Assembly (NCBI GenBank): GCA_037624485.1
Contig: JASJJC010000022.1
Coordinates: 1-16,584, forward strand
From: JAFMKE01 sp037624485
GTDB taxonomy: Bacteria; Bacteroidota; Bacteroidia; Chitinophagales; UBA8649
Reading direction: 5' to 3'
Length of the DNA stretch: 16,584 nucleotides
Under the pieces are notes generated by a model. That model made no database searches and was not told the DNA's origin. It was given only the letters and a program-made list of their open reading frames with translations. How positions within the stretch are numbered: position 1 is the stretch's first letter; each line of letters begins with the position of its first letter. Position numbers and translations under genes: made by a program. This document shows, piece by piece, positions 1 to 7,765 of the stretch.

Positions 1-3000
1 ATATTCTCTATTGTAATACTCGTTGGCAAAAAGGTCGTTGTAATGGTATGCACCGAATCACAGCCAAACTGGTTGGGGTTGGTAACACTCGATACGCCTA
101 CATTAGCAGGGTCACAAGATGTAGCATTGGTAAAGGTAGCATCTGATGGCAACAAGGTGGTCGTAATGGTATGCACCGAATCACAGCCAAACTGATTGGG
201 ATTGGTAACACTCGATACGCCTACATTAGCAGGGTCACAGGAGGTGGCATTGGCAAAGGTAGCATCTGATGGCAACAAGGTGGTCGTAATGGTATGCACC
301 GAATCACAGCCAAACTGATTGGGGTTGGTAACACTTGATACGCCTACATTAGAAGGGTCACAAGAAGTGGCATTGGCAAAAGTAGCATCTGATGGCACCA
401 AGCTTGTCGTAATGGTATGTACCGAATCACAGCCAAACTGGTTGGGGTTGGTAACACTCGATACGCCTACATTAGCAGGGTCACAAGATGTAGCATTGGT
501 AAAGGTAGCATCTGACGGCAACAAGCTTGTGGTAATGGTATGCACCGAATCACAGCCAAACTGATTGGGATTGGTAACACTCGATACGCCTACATTAGCA
601 GGGTCGCAGGAGGTGACATTGGCAAAAGTTGTGGCAGAATAATTTACATTAATGTTATAATTTATCAATGAGTCACAACCATTCAATCCAACACCTTGAA
701 TCAAAACATCGACAACTGTGTCCGAATCAAACCAGTCACCTTGATATAAAACGGAATCACATCCCGTTAGGTTTATAGTTTCGGTCAAGGGTGAGCATGG
801 CAGTGGAGCGTAACAAACTTCAATTCCCCAAGCACTTAACTGACCCCCGTCTTGGTTGAAAGCATCATCGATAGTGAGAATCCATGTGCCGTTTGCATTT
901 TCTCCATTAAATGCAGATAAACTATCTTCTGGTTGATAGCTTAAACCATCCGTCGGAGGACATGGGTAATTGTTGTTTGAGGCCAAATCATCAAACTGGA
1001 TGTCGAAGTTATTTTGATTGTTACAGATATTTGAAAGAAGAGTGCTTACTGTTGAGCTGGGGCTCGTTAGAATGAAAGATAAATCTGAAATATAGCTATG
1101 GTTTCCTGATAAACTGACTACATTAAGGTCATTTATAATTCCGGTAGATCCGCTAATTAAAAGGTCTGAACTAACTGTTGGAGTGCCTGAATTTGAAATA
1201 TTAACCGGAATGTCAGTACTATTATAGGTCATACAATTGATTGTAGTAAATGAAAAGGGACCACTATTTATTGTATCACACGCATTCACCGCCTCCACCT
1301 GCCAGTATACGGTTGTGTTTGCTGGTAAAATTCCTGACGTATAGCTTTCACTGGTTAATCCATTACTATTCTCAATGACTGAAGTTAATCCTAAATCAGT
1401 TGCAAGTGTAATGTTATAAAAGTCTGCATTGGGTATTGCTGTCCAAGAAAAGATGCTCGGCGAACTTACGCCAGTTTCTCCATTGGATGGGCTTATTAAA
1501 TTTACAGTACCAGATAAACGTGCTAAAACATTTAGAGTTATTGGTAAGCTTTTAATTCCTGTTGAACTTGAAGCATTTAAGGTAAGGTTAAAATTGCCAG
1601 AAACTGCTGCGGTATTCGTAATCGTGAGGGTCGAGTTATATGGCGGTGCTTGATTGTTGGGGCTAATGCTGAACGATGTCCCCACAGGAGTTCCAGTTAA
1701 ACTTAGCGAAACATTATCATTAAATGTACCTACAAAGCCAATGTTAATATCGAAACTTACATTTTCTCCCGCGCATATGGTTTGATTGGGGTTGCTTAGG
1801 TTAAGGGTAAAGTCATCTATGATTGGATTGATAGTGAAGGTATTGTTTGAAACATCGAAGAATGTGCCATTCGCGCATTGCACAATAATCAAAGCATCGC
1901 TTGTGCCAATATTAGGAACACTTACCACTTGACTACCATCATTAGGCACATTGCTCGCTAGTGTATCTGGAAAAGTTAGCCCTCCATCATAAGATATGAG
2001 AATATTGACGCTACTGCAACTTACGGGCGAAAGGTCGGTATTTGCTACATCCCAACTTACTGTGGTATTGGTATTTCCTGTCCAAGTAATACCTGAATTA
2101 TTTGGATTAGTCACAATGAATGGGCCAGCGTTACCATCAACTTCTACGGTGATATCTGCATGGTCATTGCAGCCGCCACCCGGAGCATTATCTCTTACCA
2201 TAACTCTAAAATCCATACTTCTTGTGACAGATGGAAGAACCTCCCACGTTGGGTTATTCCCAGCTATAACATCAGGTAGATTTGGGAAATATCTTGTCGG
2301 GCTAGTGCTCGGGTCGAGGCTGCGAAATGCAGGTCCATCAGTATTTGAGGATGTTGGCGGCATAGTGGCCACTGCATTATCCATTTGCTCCCAACAGTAA
2401 GTTAAGGTATTTGAGGAATTAGGGTCAGTAGCTAAGGCTGTTAAACTGAAAGGAGTGCTTGCAGGAATATTTATTGTTGTCTGTGGTATAGTTACAGTAG
2501 GGGCTAAATTGGATAACGGAGTTTTTACAGGGCAGTTATGCCCCGAACTTGTAATAAAATTGCCCATTTCCTCGATACTAATACCATGAAAGTAGTCGTC
2601 ACTATTGTTTTGAATATTTGGATTACAAATTCCTGCATAACCCATAATTGTTGAGGCACTTCCTGGCTCAATTGCGGTAGCCCCATTTCGATTGCAACTA
2701 TTGTTTTGAGTATGGTTAGCTCCAAATTGATGCCCCATTTCATGCGATACATAATCAATGTCAAAAGGATCGCCAATAGGAGCGGGACCTCCAGTTACCC
2801 CTCGTGCTTTATTGTTTGAGCATGGCGAATATAACTGCGCTAGACCTCCACTGTTTGTTCCAAAAATATGACCAATATCATAATTAGCTGATCCAATAAC
2901 TGCATCAGTGTTGGTTTGATTTTGATTGATCATAGCTCCTGCATTGCCATTGGTAAAAGGATCTGTTCCGGCGTTTGTGTATATGATTAAGTCGTTGTTG

Positions 3001-3761
3001 GCGATAAGATTCATTCTTATTGATATATCCCTTTCGAAAACACCATTAACCCTATTCATAGTGGTGACCTGAGCCGCTAGGGCTTGGGCAACACTTCCAC
3101 CATGAAATGCAGTATACTCTCCAGTGGCAGAAACTGCTAGCCGATAGGTTCTTAATTCACATGATCCAAAACTTTTAATAATCCCATTATTATTTGAAGA
3201 CGTTGTGCTAAACGGCACTTCTTCATCTAGGTGACAAATTAACTGTTCATTTTCTCTTTTAAAGTCATCTTTATAATAAGAGAAGTAGTGATTAATATCG
3301 CCAAGATGCATAATCGGATCAATAAAAATCGTTCCCTTATCAGTTCCTAGTATCATTCCGTGGAAACCAGCGGGTGTTATATCAAATCTAGCAGACCAAG
3401 TCGGATGGTTAGGATTGTATCCAAGAAATGTTTTCATTTCAGGATACTTTTCTGTGAGGCCCATTTCATAAACGGGAGATTCTACAATTTTGAAAGCAGT
3501 TAAACTACCATTAGGCATAGGCACATTAATGACTACAGGCGAAGCAGAAACATTACTCAAATTATCCTCTAATGAAGCTTTAAAAGTGTATGCTTTTAAA
3601 GCCTGATAATCCAAATGGAAGCTAGCTGCTCTGTCAGGATAAATATATTGGGTGCCTTGAAGCTGAAGTTCTTCATAATTTCTTTGCGACCATAAGCTGT
3701 CTTGAGCTTGAATAAGAAGAGTGGTGCAAAGCGTCAGCACGTTGAGGATTAAAATTTTCAT
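1..3761 (-). CDS. Secreted reprolysin-like zinc metalloprotease with P-domain and tandem repeats (3' end beyond left edge)
   Basis: A single open frame runs from the ATG at 3761 to the left edge, about 1253 codons with no stop; the C-terminus is missing. Residues 1-20 look like a signal peptide ending in AQ. The zinc site HEMGHQFGANH (residues 340-350) is a complete metzincin HExxHxxGxxH, with E341 as catalytic base, and STIMGYAG with Met373 is the Met-turn. Together these indicate an M12B/reprolysin-like peptidase of the kind common in Bacteroidota. Ig-like and FnIII-like segments follow (FnIII roughly 755-835), then a proprotein-convertase-type P-domain (roughly 885-985, with a GTWILTIDDAF stretch), then five 41-residue repeats from about 1043 onward. 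The protein is presumably exported and acts outside the cell. A type IX secretion sorting domain would be expected beyond the edge but is not visible. The upstream region shared with the GH3 gene has only a weak promoter match, TATATTTA on the minus strand at 3794-3787. Family assignment is strong; the substrate is unknown. Confidence 0.9.
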   Translation of the reverse strand, partial: MKILILNVLTLCTTLLIQAQDSLWSQRNYEELQLQGTQYIYPDRAASFHLDYQALKAYTFKASLEDNLSNVSASPVVINVPMPNGSLTAFKIVESPVYEMGLTEKYPEMKTFLGYNPNHPTWSARFDITPAGFHGMILGTDKGTIFIDPIMHLGDINHYFSYYKDDFKRENEQLICHLDEEVPFSTTSSNNNGIIKSFGSCELRTYRLAVSATGEYTAFHGGSVAQALAAQVTTMNRVNGVFERDISIRMNLIANNDLIIYTNAGTDPFTNGNAGAMINQNQTNTDAVIGSANYDIGHIFGTNSGGLAQLYSPCSNNKARGVTGGPAPIGDPFDIDYVSHEMGHQFGANHTQNNSCNRNGATAIEPGSASTIMGYAGICNPNIQNNSDDYFHGISIEEMGNFITSSGHNCPVKTPLSNLAPTVTIPQTTINIPASTPFSLTALATDPNSSNTLTYCWEQMDNAVATMPPTSSNTDGPAFRSLDPSTSPTRYFPNLPDVIAGNNPTWEVLPSVTRSMDFRVMVRDNAPGGGCNDHADITVEVDGNAGPFIVTNPNNSGITWTGNTNTTVSWDVANTDLSPVSCSSVNILISYDGGLTFPDTLASNVPNDGSQVVSVPNIGTSDALIIVQCANGTFFDVSNNTFTINPIIDDFTLNLSNPNQTICAGENVSFDINIGFVGTFNDNVSLSLTGTPVGTSFSISPNNQAPPYNSTLTITNTAAVSGNFNLTLNASSSTGIKSLPITLNVLARLSGTVNLISPSNGETGVSSPSIFSWTAIPNADFYNITLATDLGLTSVIENSNGLTSESYTSGILPANTTVYWQVEAVNACDTINSGPFSFTTINCMTYNSTDIPVNISNSGTPTVSSDLLISGSTGIINDLNVVSLSGNHSYISDLSFILTSPSSTVSTLLSNICNNQNNFDIQFDDLASNNNYPCPPTDGLSYQPEDSLSAFNGENANGTWILTIDDAFNQDGGQLSAWGIEVCYAPLPCSPLTETINLTGCDSVLYQGDWFDSDTVVDVLIQGVGLNGCDSLINYNINVNYSATTFANVTSCDPANVGVSSVTNPNQFGCDSVHTITTSLLPSDATFTNATSCDPANVGVSSVTNPNQFGCDSVHTITTSLVPSDATFANATSCDPSNVGVSSVTNPNQFGCDSVHTITTTLLPSDATFANATSCDPANVGVSSVTNPNQFGCDSVHTITTTLLPSDATFTNATSCDPANVGVSSVTNPNQFGCDSVHTITTTFLPTSITIEN
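38..640 (-). repeat. 123-bp tandem repeat array inside the metalloprotease gene
   Basis: Five near-identical copies with an exact 123-bp spacing. The same anchor (t-c/t/g-gtaatgg on the plus strand) falls at 38, 161, 284, 407 and 530. Each copy encodes 41 residues built on TSCDPxNVGVSSVTNPNQF followed by GCDSVHTITTT and a LLPSDATFxN linker, with two cysteines per unit. The period is a multiple of three, so copy-number change keeps the frame. The rightmost copy (protein N-terminal side) is diverged at its outer end (TFANVTSC). The leftmost copy changes to FLPTSITIEN before the edge, so the array appears to end there. Cys-bearing Ser/Thr/Asn-rich repeats of this sort are seen in large Bacteroidota surface proteins; the disulfide role is inferred. 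Confidence 0.93.
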
Positions 3762-3865
3762 AAAAATTTATTAAAGATTTAAGCCATAAATATAAGCTTA
3801 TTTGTTGCGTAATAAAACATATGATATTTGTTAATTGAATCGCATAGGAATTTAGTTTTTATAAG

Positions 3866-3873
3866 TAAATTTG
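3866..3873 (+). promoter_or_regulatory. TAnnTTTG promoter element abutting the GH3 start
   Basis: TAAATTTG matches the Bacteroidota -7 consensus TAnnTTTG exactly and ends only five bases before the ATG at 3879. Transcription starting the usual few bases downstream would give a leaderless or nearly leaderless mRNA. I see no convincing TTG element at the expected 17-23 bp spacing, so the match rests on the -7 box alone. It also argues against the upstream TTG start at 3828. Confidence 0.45.
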
Positions 3874-3878
3874 CAGTA

Positions 3879-5384
3879 ATGAGGTATCTAGATTTTTTAA
3901 TAAAGCCGATTGCTAGAAGACAAACCCGTAAGACTAAAAATATACATCTTTTAGGTGTTGTAAATCAGTTAAATACATTTGGTTACTTAATTAAAAACTC
4001 TAAGAATACTAGCTTCGGAATAAATCATAATTTTGATCAAATTGATCAATATTATGACTTTAAATGTCAAGTTGAAATACAAGATTACGAAGCAATAAAG
4101 CCGTATATTCTTAGAGCTCGGAATGGTGAAAAGAATGTGCTTTGGAAAGGTCGACCCATCTATTTTGCAAAGACCAGTGGCACGACCAGTGGCTCAAAAT
4201 ATATACCTATCACCAAAGATTCCATTGGGCATCATATTAAGGCTGCAAGAAATTGTTTATTTGCTTATGTAAATGAAACGGGTATTACTGATTTCTTTTC
4301 AAAAAAAATGATTTTCCTTCAAGGTAGCCCAAGTTTAGACGAAGAAAATGGTATCAAGATTGGCCGGTTATCGGGTATAGTTTACCATCATGTTCCTTCG
4401 TGGCTTTTAGGCAATAGACTCCCATCTTATACGACCAATTGCATAGAAGACTGGGACGGAAAATTGAATGCTATAGTTGAGGAGACTGCTAAAGAAAAGA
4501 TGTCATTATTGAGTGGTATCCCTCCATGGTGTGTCATGTATTTTGAGCAACTCTTAAAAAAGACGGGTGCTGAAAATTTAAAAACTATTTATCCAGACCT
4601 CCAATTGTATGTGCATGGTGGTGTTAATTATAAACCATATCAAAACAAAATGACTGCTTTACTCGGTGCGGGTGTGGATGCAATAGAAACTTATCCAGCT
4701 TCAGAAGGGTTTTTTGCCTATCAAGATTCTCAAAAGGATGAGGGTTTATTATTGAATTTGGAAGCTGGTATTTTTTACGAATTTGTCAAATCAGAAGAAA
4801 TATATAACCAGCAAGCCAATCGTGTGCATTTAGGAGGCATTGAACTTGGAGTGGACTACGTCTTGATTGTTAGTACAAATGCGGGTTTGTGGGCATACAA
4901 TACGGGCGATACAGTGAGATTCGTGAGTGTTAACCCATTCAGGATTGTTGTTACTGGCCGAATCAAACATTTTATTTCTGCTTTTGGTGAGCACGTTATT
5001 CAAGAAGAAGTTGAAGCGGCTATCAGTCAGGCAAGTGCTGATATGCTAGTCAAATATACTGAGTTTACCGTGGCTCCAATTGTCGCTTCAGATGGAGGTG
5101 AATCCTGTCATGAATGGTTTATAGAGTTGGAGAATGCTGGAGATGTTGATCTTGCTCTATACACCAAAAAGTTGGATGAACTGGTGCAAAGTAGGAATAG
5201 CTATTATCGGGATTTAAGACAAGGAGCTCTCTTAGGGCAAATAAAGCTTACGCTTATTGAAGCCGGTGGATTTGCCTCATACTTTGCGGAAAATGAGAAA
5301 GTTGGTGGTCAAAACAAGGTTCAACATTTAGCAAATAATCGCGAATTAGCTGATAAGCTATTGAAGTATGTGAAAAAGGGTTAA
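3879..5384 (+). CDS. GH3-family acyl-adenylate-forming enzyme
   Basis: This 501-residue protein has the length and motifs of the GH3 (auxin-responsive GH3-like) branch of adenylate-forming enzymes, which activate a carboxylate with ATP and usually transfer it to an amine. Visible motifs are the phosphate-binding TSGTTSGSK (about residues 99-107), YPASEG (272-277), YNTGD (340-344) and TGRIKHFISAFGEHV near the hinge. A frame extending to a TTG at 3828 exists. I chose the ATG at 3879 because the family N-terminus aligns with MRYLDFLIKP and a -7 promoter box lies between the two starts. The protein is cytoplasmic, with no signal peptide. The substrate of bacterial GH3 homologues is not known, and nothing nearby identifies it. 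rseP begins 51 bp after the stop. Family assignment is strong, function open. Confidence 0.9.
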   Translation: MRYLDFLIKPIARRQTRKTKNIHLLGVVNQLNTFGYLIKNSKNTSFGINHNFDQIDQYYDFKCQVEIQDYEAIKPYILRARNGEKNVLWKGRPIYFAKTSGTTSGSKYIPITKDSIGHHIKAARNCLFAYVNETGITDFFSKKMIFLQGSPSLDEENGIKIGRLSGIVYHHVPSWLLGNRLPSYTTNCIEDWDGKLNAIVEETAKEKMSLLSGIPPWCVMYFEQLLKKTGAENLKTIYPDLQLYVHGGVNYKPYQNKMTALLGAGVDAIETYPASEGFFAYQDSQKDEGLLLNLEAGIFYEFVKSEEIYNQQANRVHLGGIELGVDYVLIVSTNAGLWAYNTGDTVRFVSVNPFRIVVTGRIKHFISAFGEHVIQEEVEAAISQASADMLVKYTEFTVAPIVASDGGESCHEWFIELENAGDVDLALYTKKLDELVQSRNSYYRDLRQGALLGQIKLTLIEAGGFASYFAENEKVGGQNKVQHLANNRELADKLLKYVKKG

Positions 5385-5385
5385 T

Positions 5386-5419
5386 TTGACTATAAAGTGG
5401 CTTATTTTTCGTAATCTTG
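5386..5419 (+). promoter_or_regulatory. Candidate promoter of rseP
   Basis: TTG at 5386-5388 is followed after 23 bp by TAATCTTG (5412-5419), one mismatch from TAnnTTTG and within the spacing range described for Bacteroidota promoters. It begins right after the GH3 stop codon and leaves a leader of roughly 10 nt before the ATG at 5436, so rseP may be transcribed independently of the GH3 gene. Confidence 0.35.
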
Positions 5420-5435
5420 CGCTTCAATTATAACT

Positions 5436-6779
5436 ATGGCAACATTCATTACCGTGGTACAATTTTTTGCAGGATTATCGCTACTAATTGTTCTTCACGA
5501 AGCAGGTCACTTTTTCACAGCCAAATACTTTGGGGTTCGTGTAGAAAAGTTTTATCTTTTTTTTGATTTCCTTTTCCCAATGCCAGAAGTGGCAAAATTT
5601 GCTTTATATAAAAAGAAAGTTGGCGATACGGAGTACGGTATTGGTTGGTTTCCTTTTGGGGGATATGTACAGATGTCTGGTATCATGGATGAAAGTATGG
5701 ATTCCGATGCGCTTAAACAACCTGTTCAGGAGCATGAGTTTAGAGCGAAGCCAGCGTGGCAACGCTTAATCATTTTACTTGGAGGAATTATTGTCAATAT
5801 TTTAGTGGCATTCGTTATTTATGCAGTGATAGCAGGTGTGTGGGGCGATAATTACCTAAAGGTTGAAGATCAGGTGCATGGGATATACGTCGACTCAACA
5901 GGTGCTGCTCTAGGCCTTCAAAATGGTGATATCGTTACGCATGTAAATGGTGAAAAAATAAAGGATGCTAAGAAAGTGAAGCTAGAAATGCTCTTTTCGT
6001 TGGCGGATAACATAACATATGTGCGTGATGGACAGGAGGGAACAATAACTGGAATAGATAAGCTCTTTTATAAAGGGGTAATAGAAGATCCTAGTATTAT
6101 ACTTTTTGCAACCGCAGAACTAAGTATTATCGATTCGGTGACGAGTAAGGTCTTAGCAGATAATGGTGCATTAGCAGGCGACAGGCTAGTAAGTTTTGAA
6201 GGTGAGCCTGTGAAATATCACCAAGATTTACTCCTTTTAAAGAAAGATAAACCGAATAAGCAAGTTAATTTTGAAGTTGAACGAGATGGAGAAGTTTTAG
6301 CGCTCAGCACCCAGTTAGACGAGAACTCTGCAATGGGCTTTTTCACTAAGAGTGATTTGAAGATAACGCATAGAGACTATAACTTCTTTCAAGCGCTAGT
6401 AGCAGGTCCCGTGAAGTCATGGGAGACTTTAGTTTTCTATGTTCGTCAGTTTAAATTAATGTTTGATCCCGTAGTTAAGGGTTTTCGACAAATAGGAGGT
6501 TTTGGCACCATAGCTAAACTTTATTCAGGCGGTTTTTCTTGGTATGCTTTCTTGAGCAAGACTGCATTCTTATCGATTATTCTTGCTTTTATGAATCTAC
6601 TTCCAATCCCTGCATTAGATGGCGGACATGCGGTCTTTACGATTTATGAAATGATCTTCAGAAAACCTCCTCCAGAAAAATTCATGTACTTTGCTCAAGT
6701 GGCAGGTATGGCTTTGCTATTCTCTTTGTTGATATATGCTAATGGTAATGATATTTTTAGGTGGTTGAGTGGTCAGTAA
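5436..6779 (+). CDS. rseP: RIP metalloprotease RseP (site-2 protease, M50)
   Basis: An inner-membrane zinc protease that cleaves transmembrane substrates, typically anti-sigma factors and remnant signal peptides. The first transmembrane helix carries the catalytic HEAGH (residues 21-25). A later helix contains NLLPIPALDGGH with the third zinc ligand Asp395. Hydrophobic segments also occur near residues 110-135 and at the C-terminus (ALLFSLLIYA). The periplasmic middle part (about 140-310) has the length and GLQNGDIVTHVNG / GALAGDRLVSFEG pattern of two PDZ domains, as in E. coli RseP. The 447-residue length fits the family. The ATG at 5436 places HEAGH at the usual distance from the N-terminus. 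Its neighbours are a GH3 enzyme upstream and a strong terminator downstream. No anti-sigma/sigma pair is in the window. Confidence 0.95.
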   Translation: MATFITVVQFFAGLSLLIVLHEAGHFFTAKYFGVRVEKFYLFFDFLFPMPEVAKFALYKKKVGDTEYGIGWFPFGGYVQMSGIMDESMDSDALKQPVQEHEFRAKPAWQRLIILLGGIIVNILVAFVIYAVIAGVWGDNYLKVEDQVHGIYVDSTGAALGLQNGDIVTHVNGEKIKDAKKVKLEMLFSLADNITYVRDGQEGTITGIDKLFYKGVIEDPSIILFATAELSIIDSVTSKVLADNGALAGDRLVSFEGEPVKYHQDLLLLKKDKPNKQVNFEVERDGEVLALSTQLDENSAMGFFTKSDLKITHRDYNFFQALVAGPVKSWETLVFYVRQFKLMFDPVVKGFRQIGGFGTIAKLYSGGFSWYAFLSKTAFLSIILAFMNLLPIPALDGGHAVFTIYEMIFRKPPPEKFMYFAQVAGMALLFSLLIYANGNDIFRWLSGQ

Positions 6780-6800
6780 CATTTAAGCTTAAGAAAAATA

Positions 6801-6835
6801 AAAGAGCCTAACAATCAAATTGTTAGGCTCTTTTT
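6801..6835. terminator. Bidirectional intrinsic terminator between rseP and tRNA-Leu
   Basis: A perfect 14-bp stem (6801-6814 with 6820-6833) closes a five-base loop, TCAAA. It is followed by T residues on the plus strand, and on the minus strand by a TTTTATTTTTC tract. It lies 22 bp after the rseP stop and five bases beyond the 3' end of the oppositely oriented tRNA, so it can end both transcripts. Confidence 0.93.
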
Positions 6836-6839
6836 CTCG

Positions 6840-6921
6840 TACCCCGGGCGGGAATCGAACCCGCACTCCCGAAAGAACTGGATTTTGAATCCAGCGCGTC
6901 TACCAATTCCGCCACCAGGGC
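6840..6921 (-). tRNA. trnL: tRNA-Leu (anticodon CAA)
   Basis: On the minus strand the sequence begins GCCCTGGTGGCGGAATTGG and folds as a class II tRNA. It has a seven-pair acceptor stem (two G-U pairs), a D-arm with TGGCGGAATTGGTAGACGCG, and an anticodon stem CTGGA/TCCAG around loop TTCAAAA with anticodon CAA (reads UUG). A long variable arm (TTCTTTCGGGAGT region) and a GGTTCGATTCC T-loop follow. The long variable arm and CAA anticodon identify leucine. The discriminator base is A at 6840. The 3' CCA is not encoded (the following bases read CGA) and must be added after transcription. The total is 82 nt. Confidence 0.96.
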
Positions 6922-6954
6922 TCCTTCATCAATACATTTCTGCTCAACGGTTTG

Positions 6955-6962
6955 CAAATATA
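6955..6962 (-). promoter_or_regulatory. TAnnTTTG promoter element for tRNA-Leu
   Basis: On the minus strand, TATATTTG matches the Bacteroidota -7 consensus exactly and sits 33 bp upstream of the mature tRNA 5' end, leaving a short leader for RNase P. No clear TTG occurs at the expected upstream spacing. Confidence 0.45.
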
Positions 6963-7203
6963 AAGCTAGTTTTCGATTATTTATTAAAAATTTGAACGAA
7001 TAGCTAAATTCTGATCAAAACAAGTTGGGAGGTTCTAGAATAATAATAATTATTGTCTATTTCTTTGATAAAGTACTGGGAATACGGTTAGTATTAATCC
7101 CACAAACAACAGTTTTACCAAAGAACTTATTAAACAAGAAAACTAAATTAAACTGCGTTAAAAAAAATACTTAATATATTCTTTGGAGGGAGGACTCAGT
7201 GGA
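6963..7203. other. AT-rich intergenic stretch without a recognisable gene
   Basis: Between the tRNA promoter element and the cytochrome gene stop I find no supported coding frame or RNA gene. It holds an AT-only palindromic run (7037-7055 area) and a weak bulged hairpin (GGGAATAC at 7078-7085 with GTATTAATCCC at 7091-7101). Neither is followed by a T-tract that would make a convincing terminator for the minus-strand cytochrome gene. A T-run on the minus strand near 7160-7168 is the nearest candidate, without a good stem. Confidence 0.5.
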
Positions 7204-7695
7204 TTAAAAATCTGCTCTAAAATACTCCAACACAGCACGCGCATCTTCTTCGCTTAAGTGTTGATTTAGCATGGGAGATTTGTACTCATTAAACAGCGCC
7301 ATTGTGAGGGTGTCTTGCTCTAGCATACCCTCAGGATTCAAGATCATATTCATAATCCATTCAGGCGATCTTCTTTCTACTACTCCCGCAAGTGCTGGAC
7401 CAACTAATCGGGAATCCATTTTATGACAGGCGATACAATTAGCATTAAAAACTTCTAGGCCGTATGCCGCCATATCTTCATCTATTTCCTCACTTAATAC
7501 AAGCTTTGTTATCGGACCAACTCCTTTATGCATTAAAGGATTCGTAATATCATCAAGGGTGATTCTTACTTCTTTTGTATATTTTTTAATGGACTGTTTA
7601 TTTTCAAAATTCGGTCCTGGAGAAGGGGTTTCACCACAAGCATATAAAGAAAGAAAAATGGATAATTTAAATAAACTATTTATAATATTTTTCAT
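7204..7695 (-). CDS. c-type cytochrome lipoprotein
   Basis: A 163-residue class I cytochrome c. The N-terminus has a short positively charged start, a hydrophobic run and a lipobox ending LYAC (Cys20), so the protein should be lipidated and anchored in the periplasm or outer membrane. The single heme site is CIACH, in NANCIACHKMDSRLVGPAL. A Met in SPMLNQHLSEEDARAVLEYF is the likely sixth ligand, and the ERRSPEWIMNMILNPEGM segment is typical of small Bacteroidota electron-carrier cytochromes. I recall similar proteins beside nitrous-oxide reductase genes, but no nos gene is in this window, so the redox partner is unknown. The gene lies 70 bp after the methyltransferase stop, with its own promoter-like sequence in the gap, so it may be transcribed separately. 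Confidence 0.88.
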   Translation of the reverse strand: MKNIINSLFKLSIFLSLYACGETPSPGPNFENKQSIKKYTKEVRITLDDITNPLMHKGVGPITKLVLSEEIDEDMAAYGLEVFNANCIACHKMDSRLVGPALAGVVERRSPEWIMNMILNPEGMLEQDTLTMALFNEYKSPMLNQHLSEEDARAVLEYFRADF

Positions 7696-7733
7696 AAGTC
7701 AATAATGGTAAAATAACGATGGATTAACACGTA

Positions 7734-7762
7734 TAAAGGTAGGTCTTCAAAAATGATTTCAA
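7734..7762 (-). promoter_or_regulatory. Candidate promoter of the cytochrome gene
   Basis: On the minus strand, TTG (7762-7760) is followed after 18 bp by TACCTTTA (7741-7734), one mismatch from TAnnTTTG. It lies in the 70-bp gap after the methyltransferase stop and gives a leader of about 30 nt before the ATG at 7695. Confidence 0.35.
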
Positions 7763-7765
7763 TAA

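Noticed and set aside
1..640. Regularly spaced near-identical repeats resembling a CRISPR array
   Set aside because: The 123-bp unit has no distinct short repeat with unique spacers; the whole unit is conserved and it translates in one continuous frame of the metalloprotease.
319..2400. Plus-strand open frames at 319-564, 1429-1653 and 1996-2400
   Set aside because: They lie opposite the long minus-strand protease frame, carry no recognisable motif, and the first simply mirrors the 123-bp repeats.
2525..2776. Minus-strand frame of 83 codons
   Set aside because: It overlaps the protease active-site region in another phase, while the main frame encodes the intact HEMGHQFGANH and Met-turn.
3828..3878. 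Upstream TTG start giving a 17-residue longer GH3 protein
   Set aside because: The extension is not like the family N-terminus and contains an exact TAnnTTTG promoter box just before the ATG at 3879.
7078..7101. Bulged hairpin GGGAATAC/GTATTAATCCC as a terminator
   Set aside because: The stem has a three-base bulge and is not followed by a T-tract on either strand; it could be a chance fold in AT-rich DNA.
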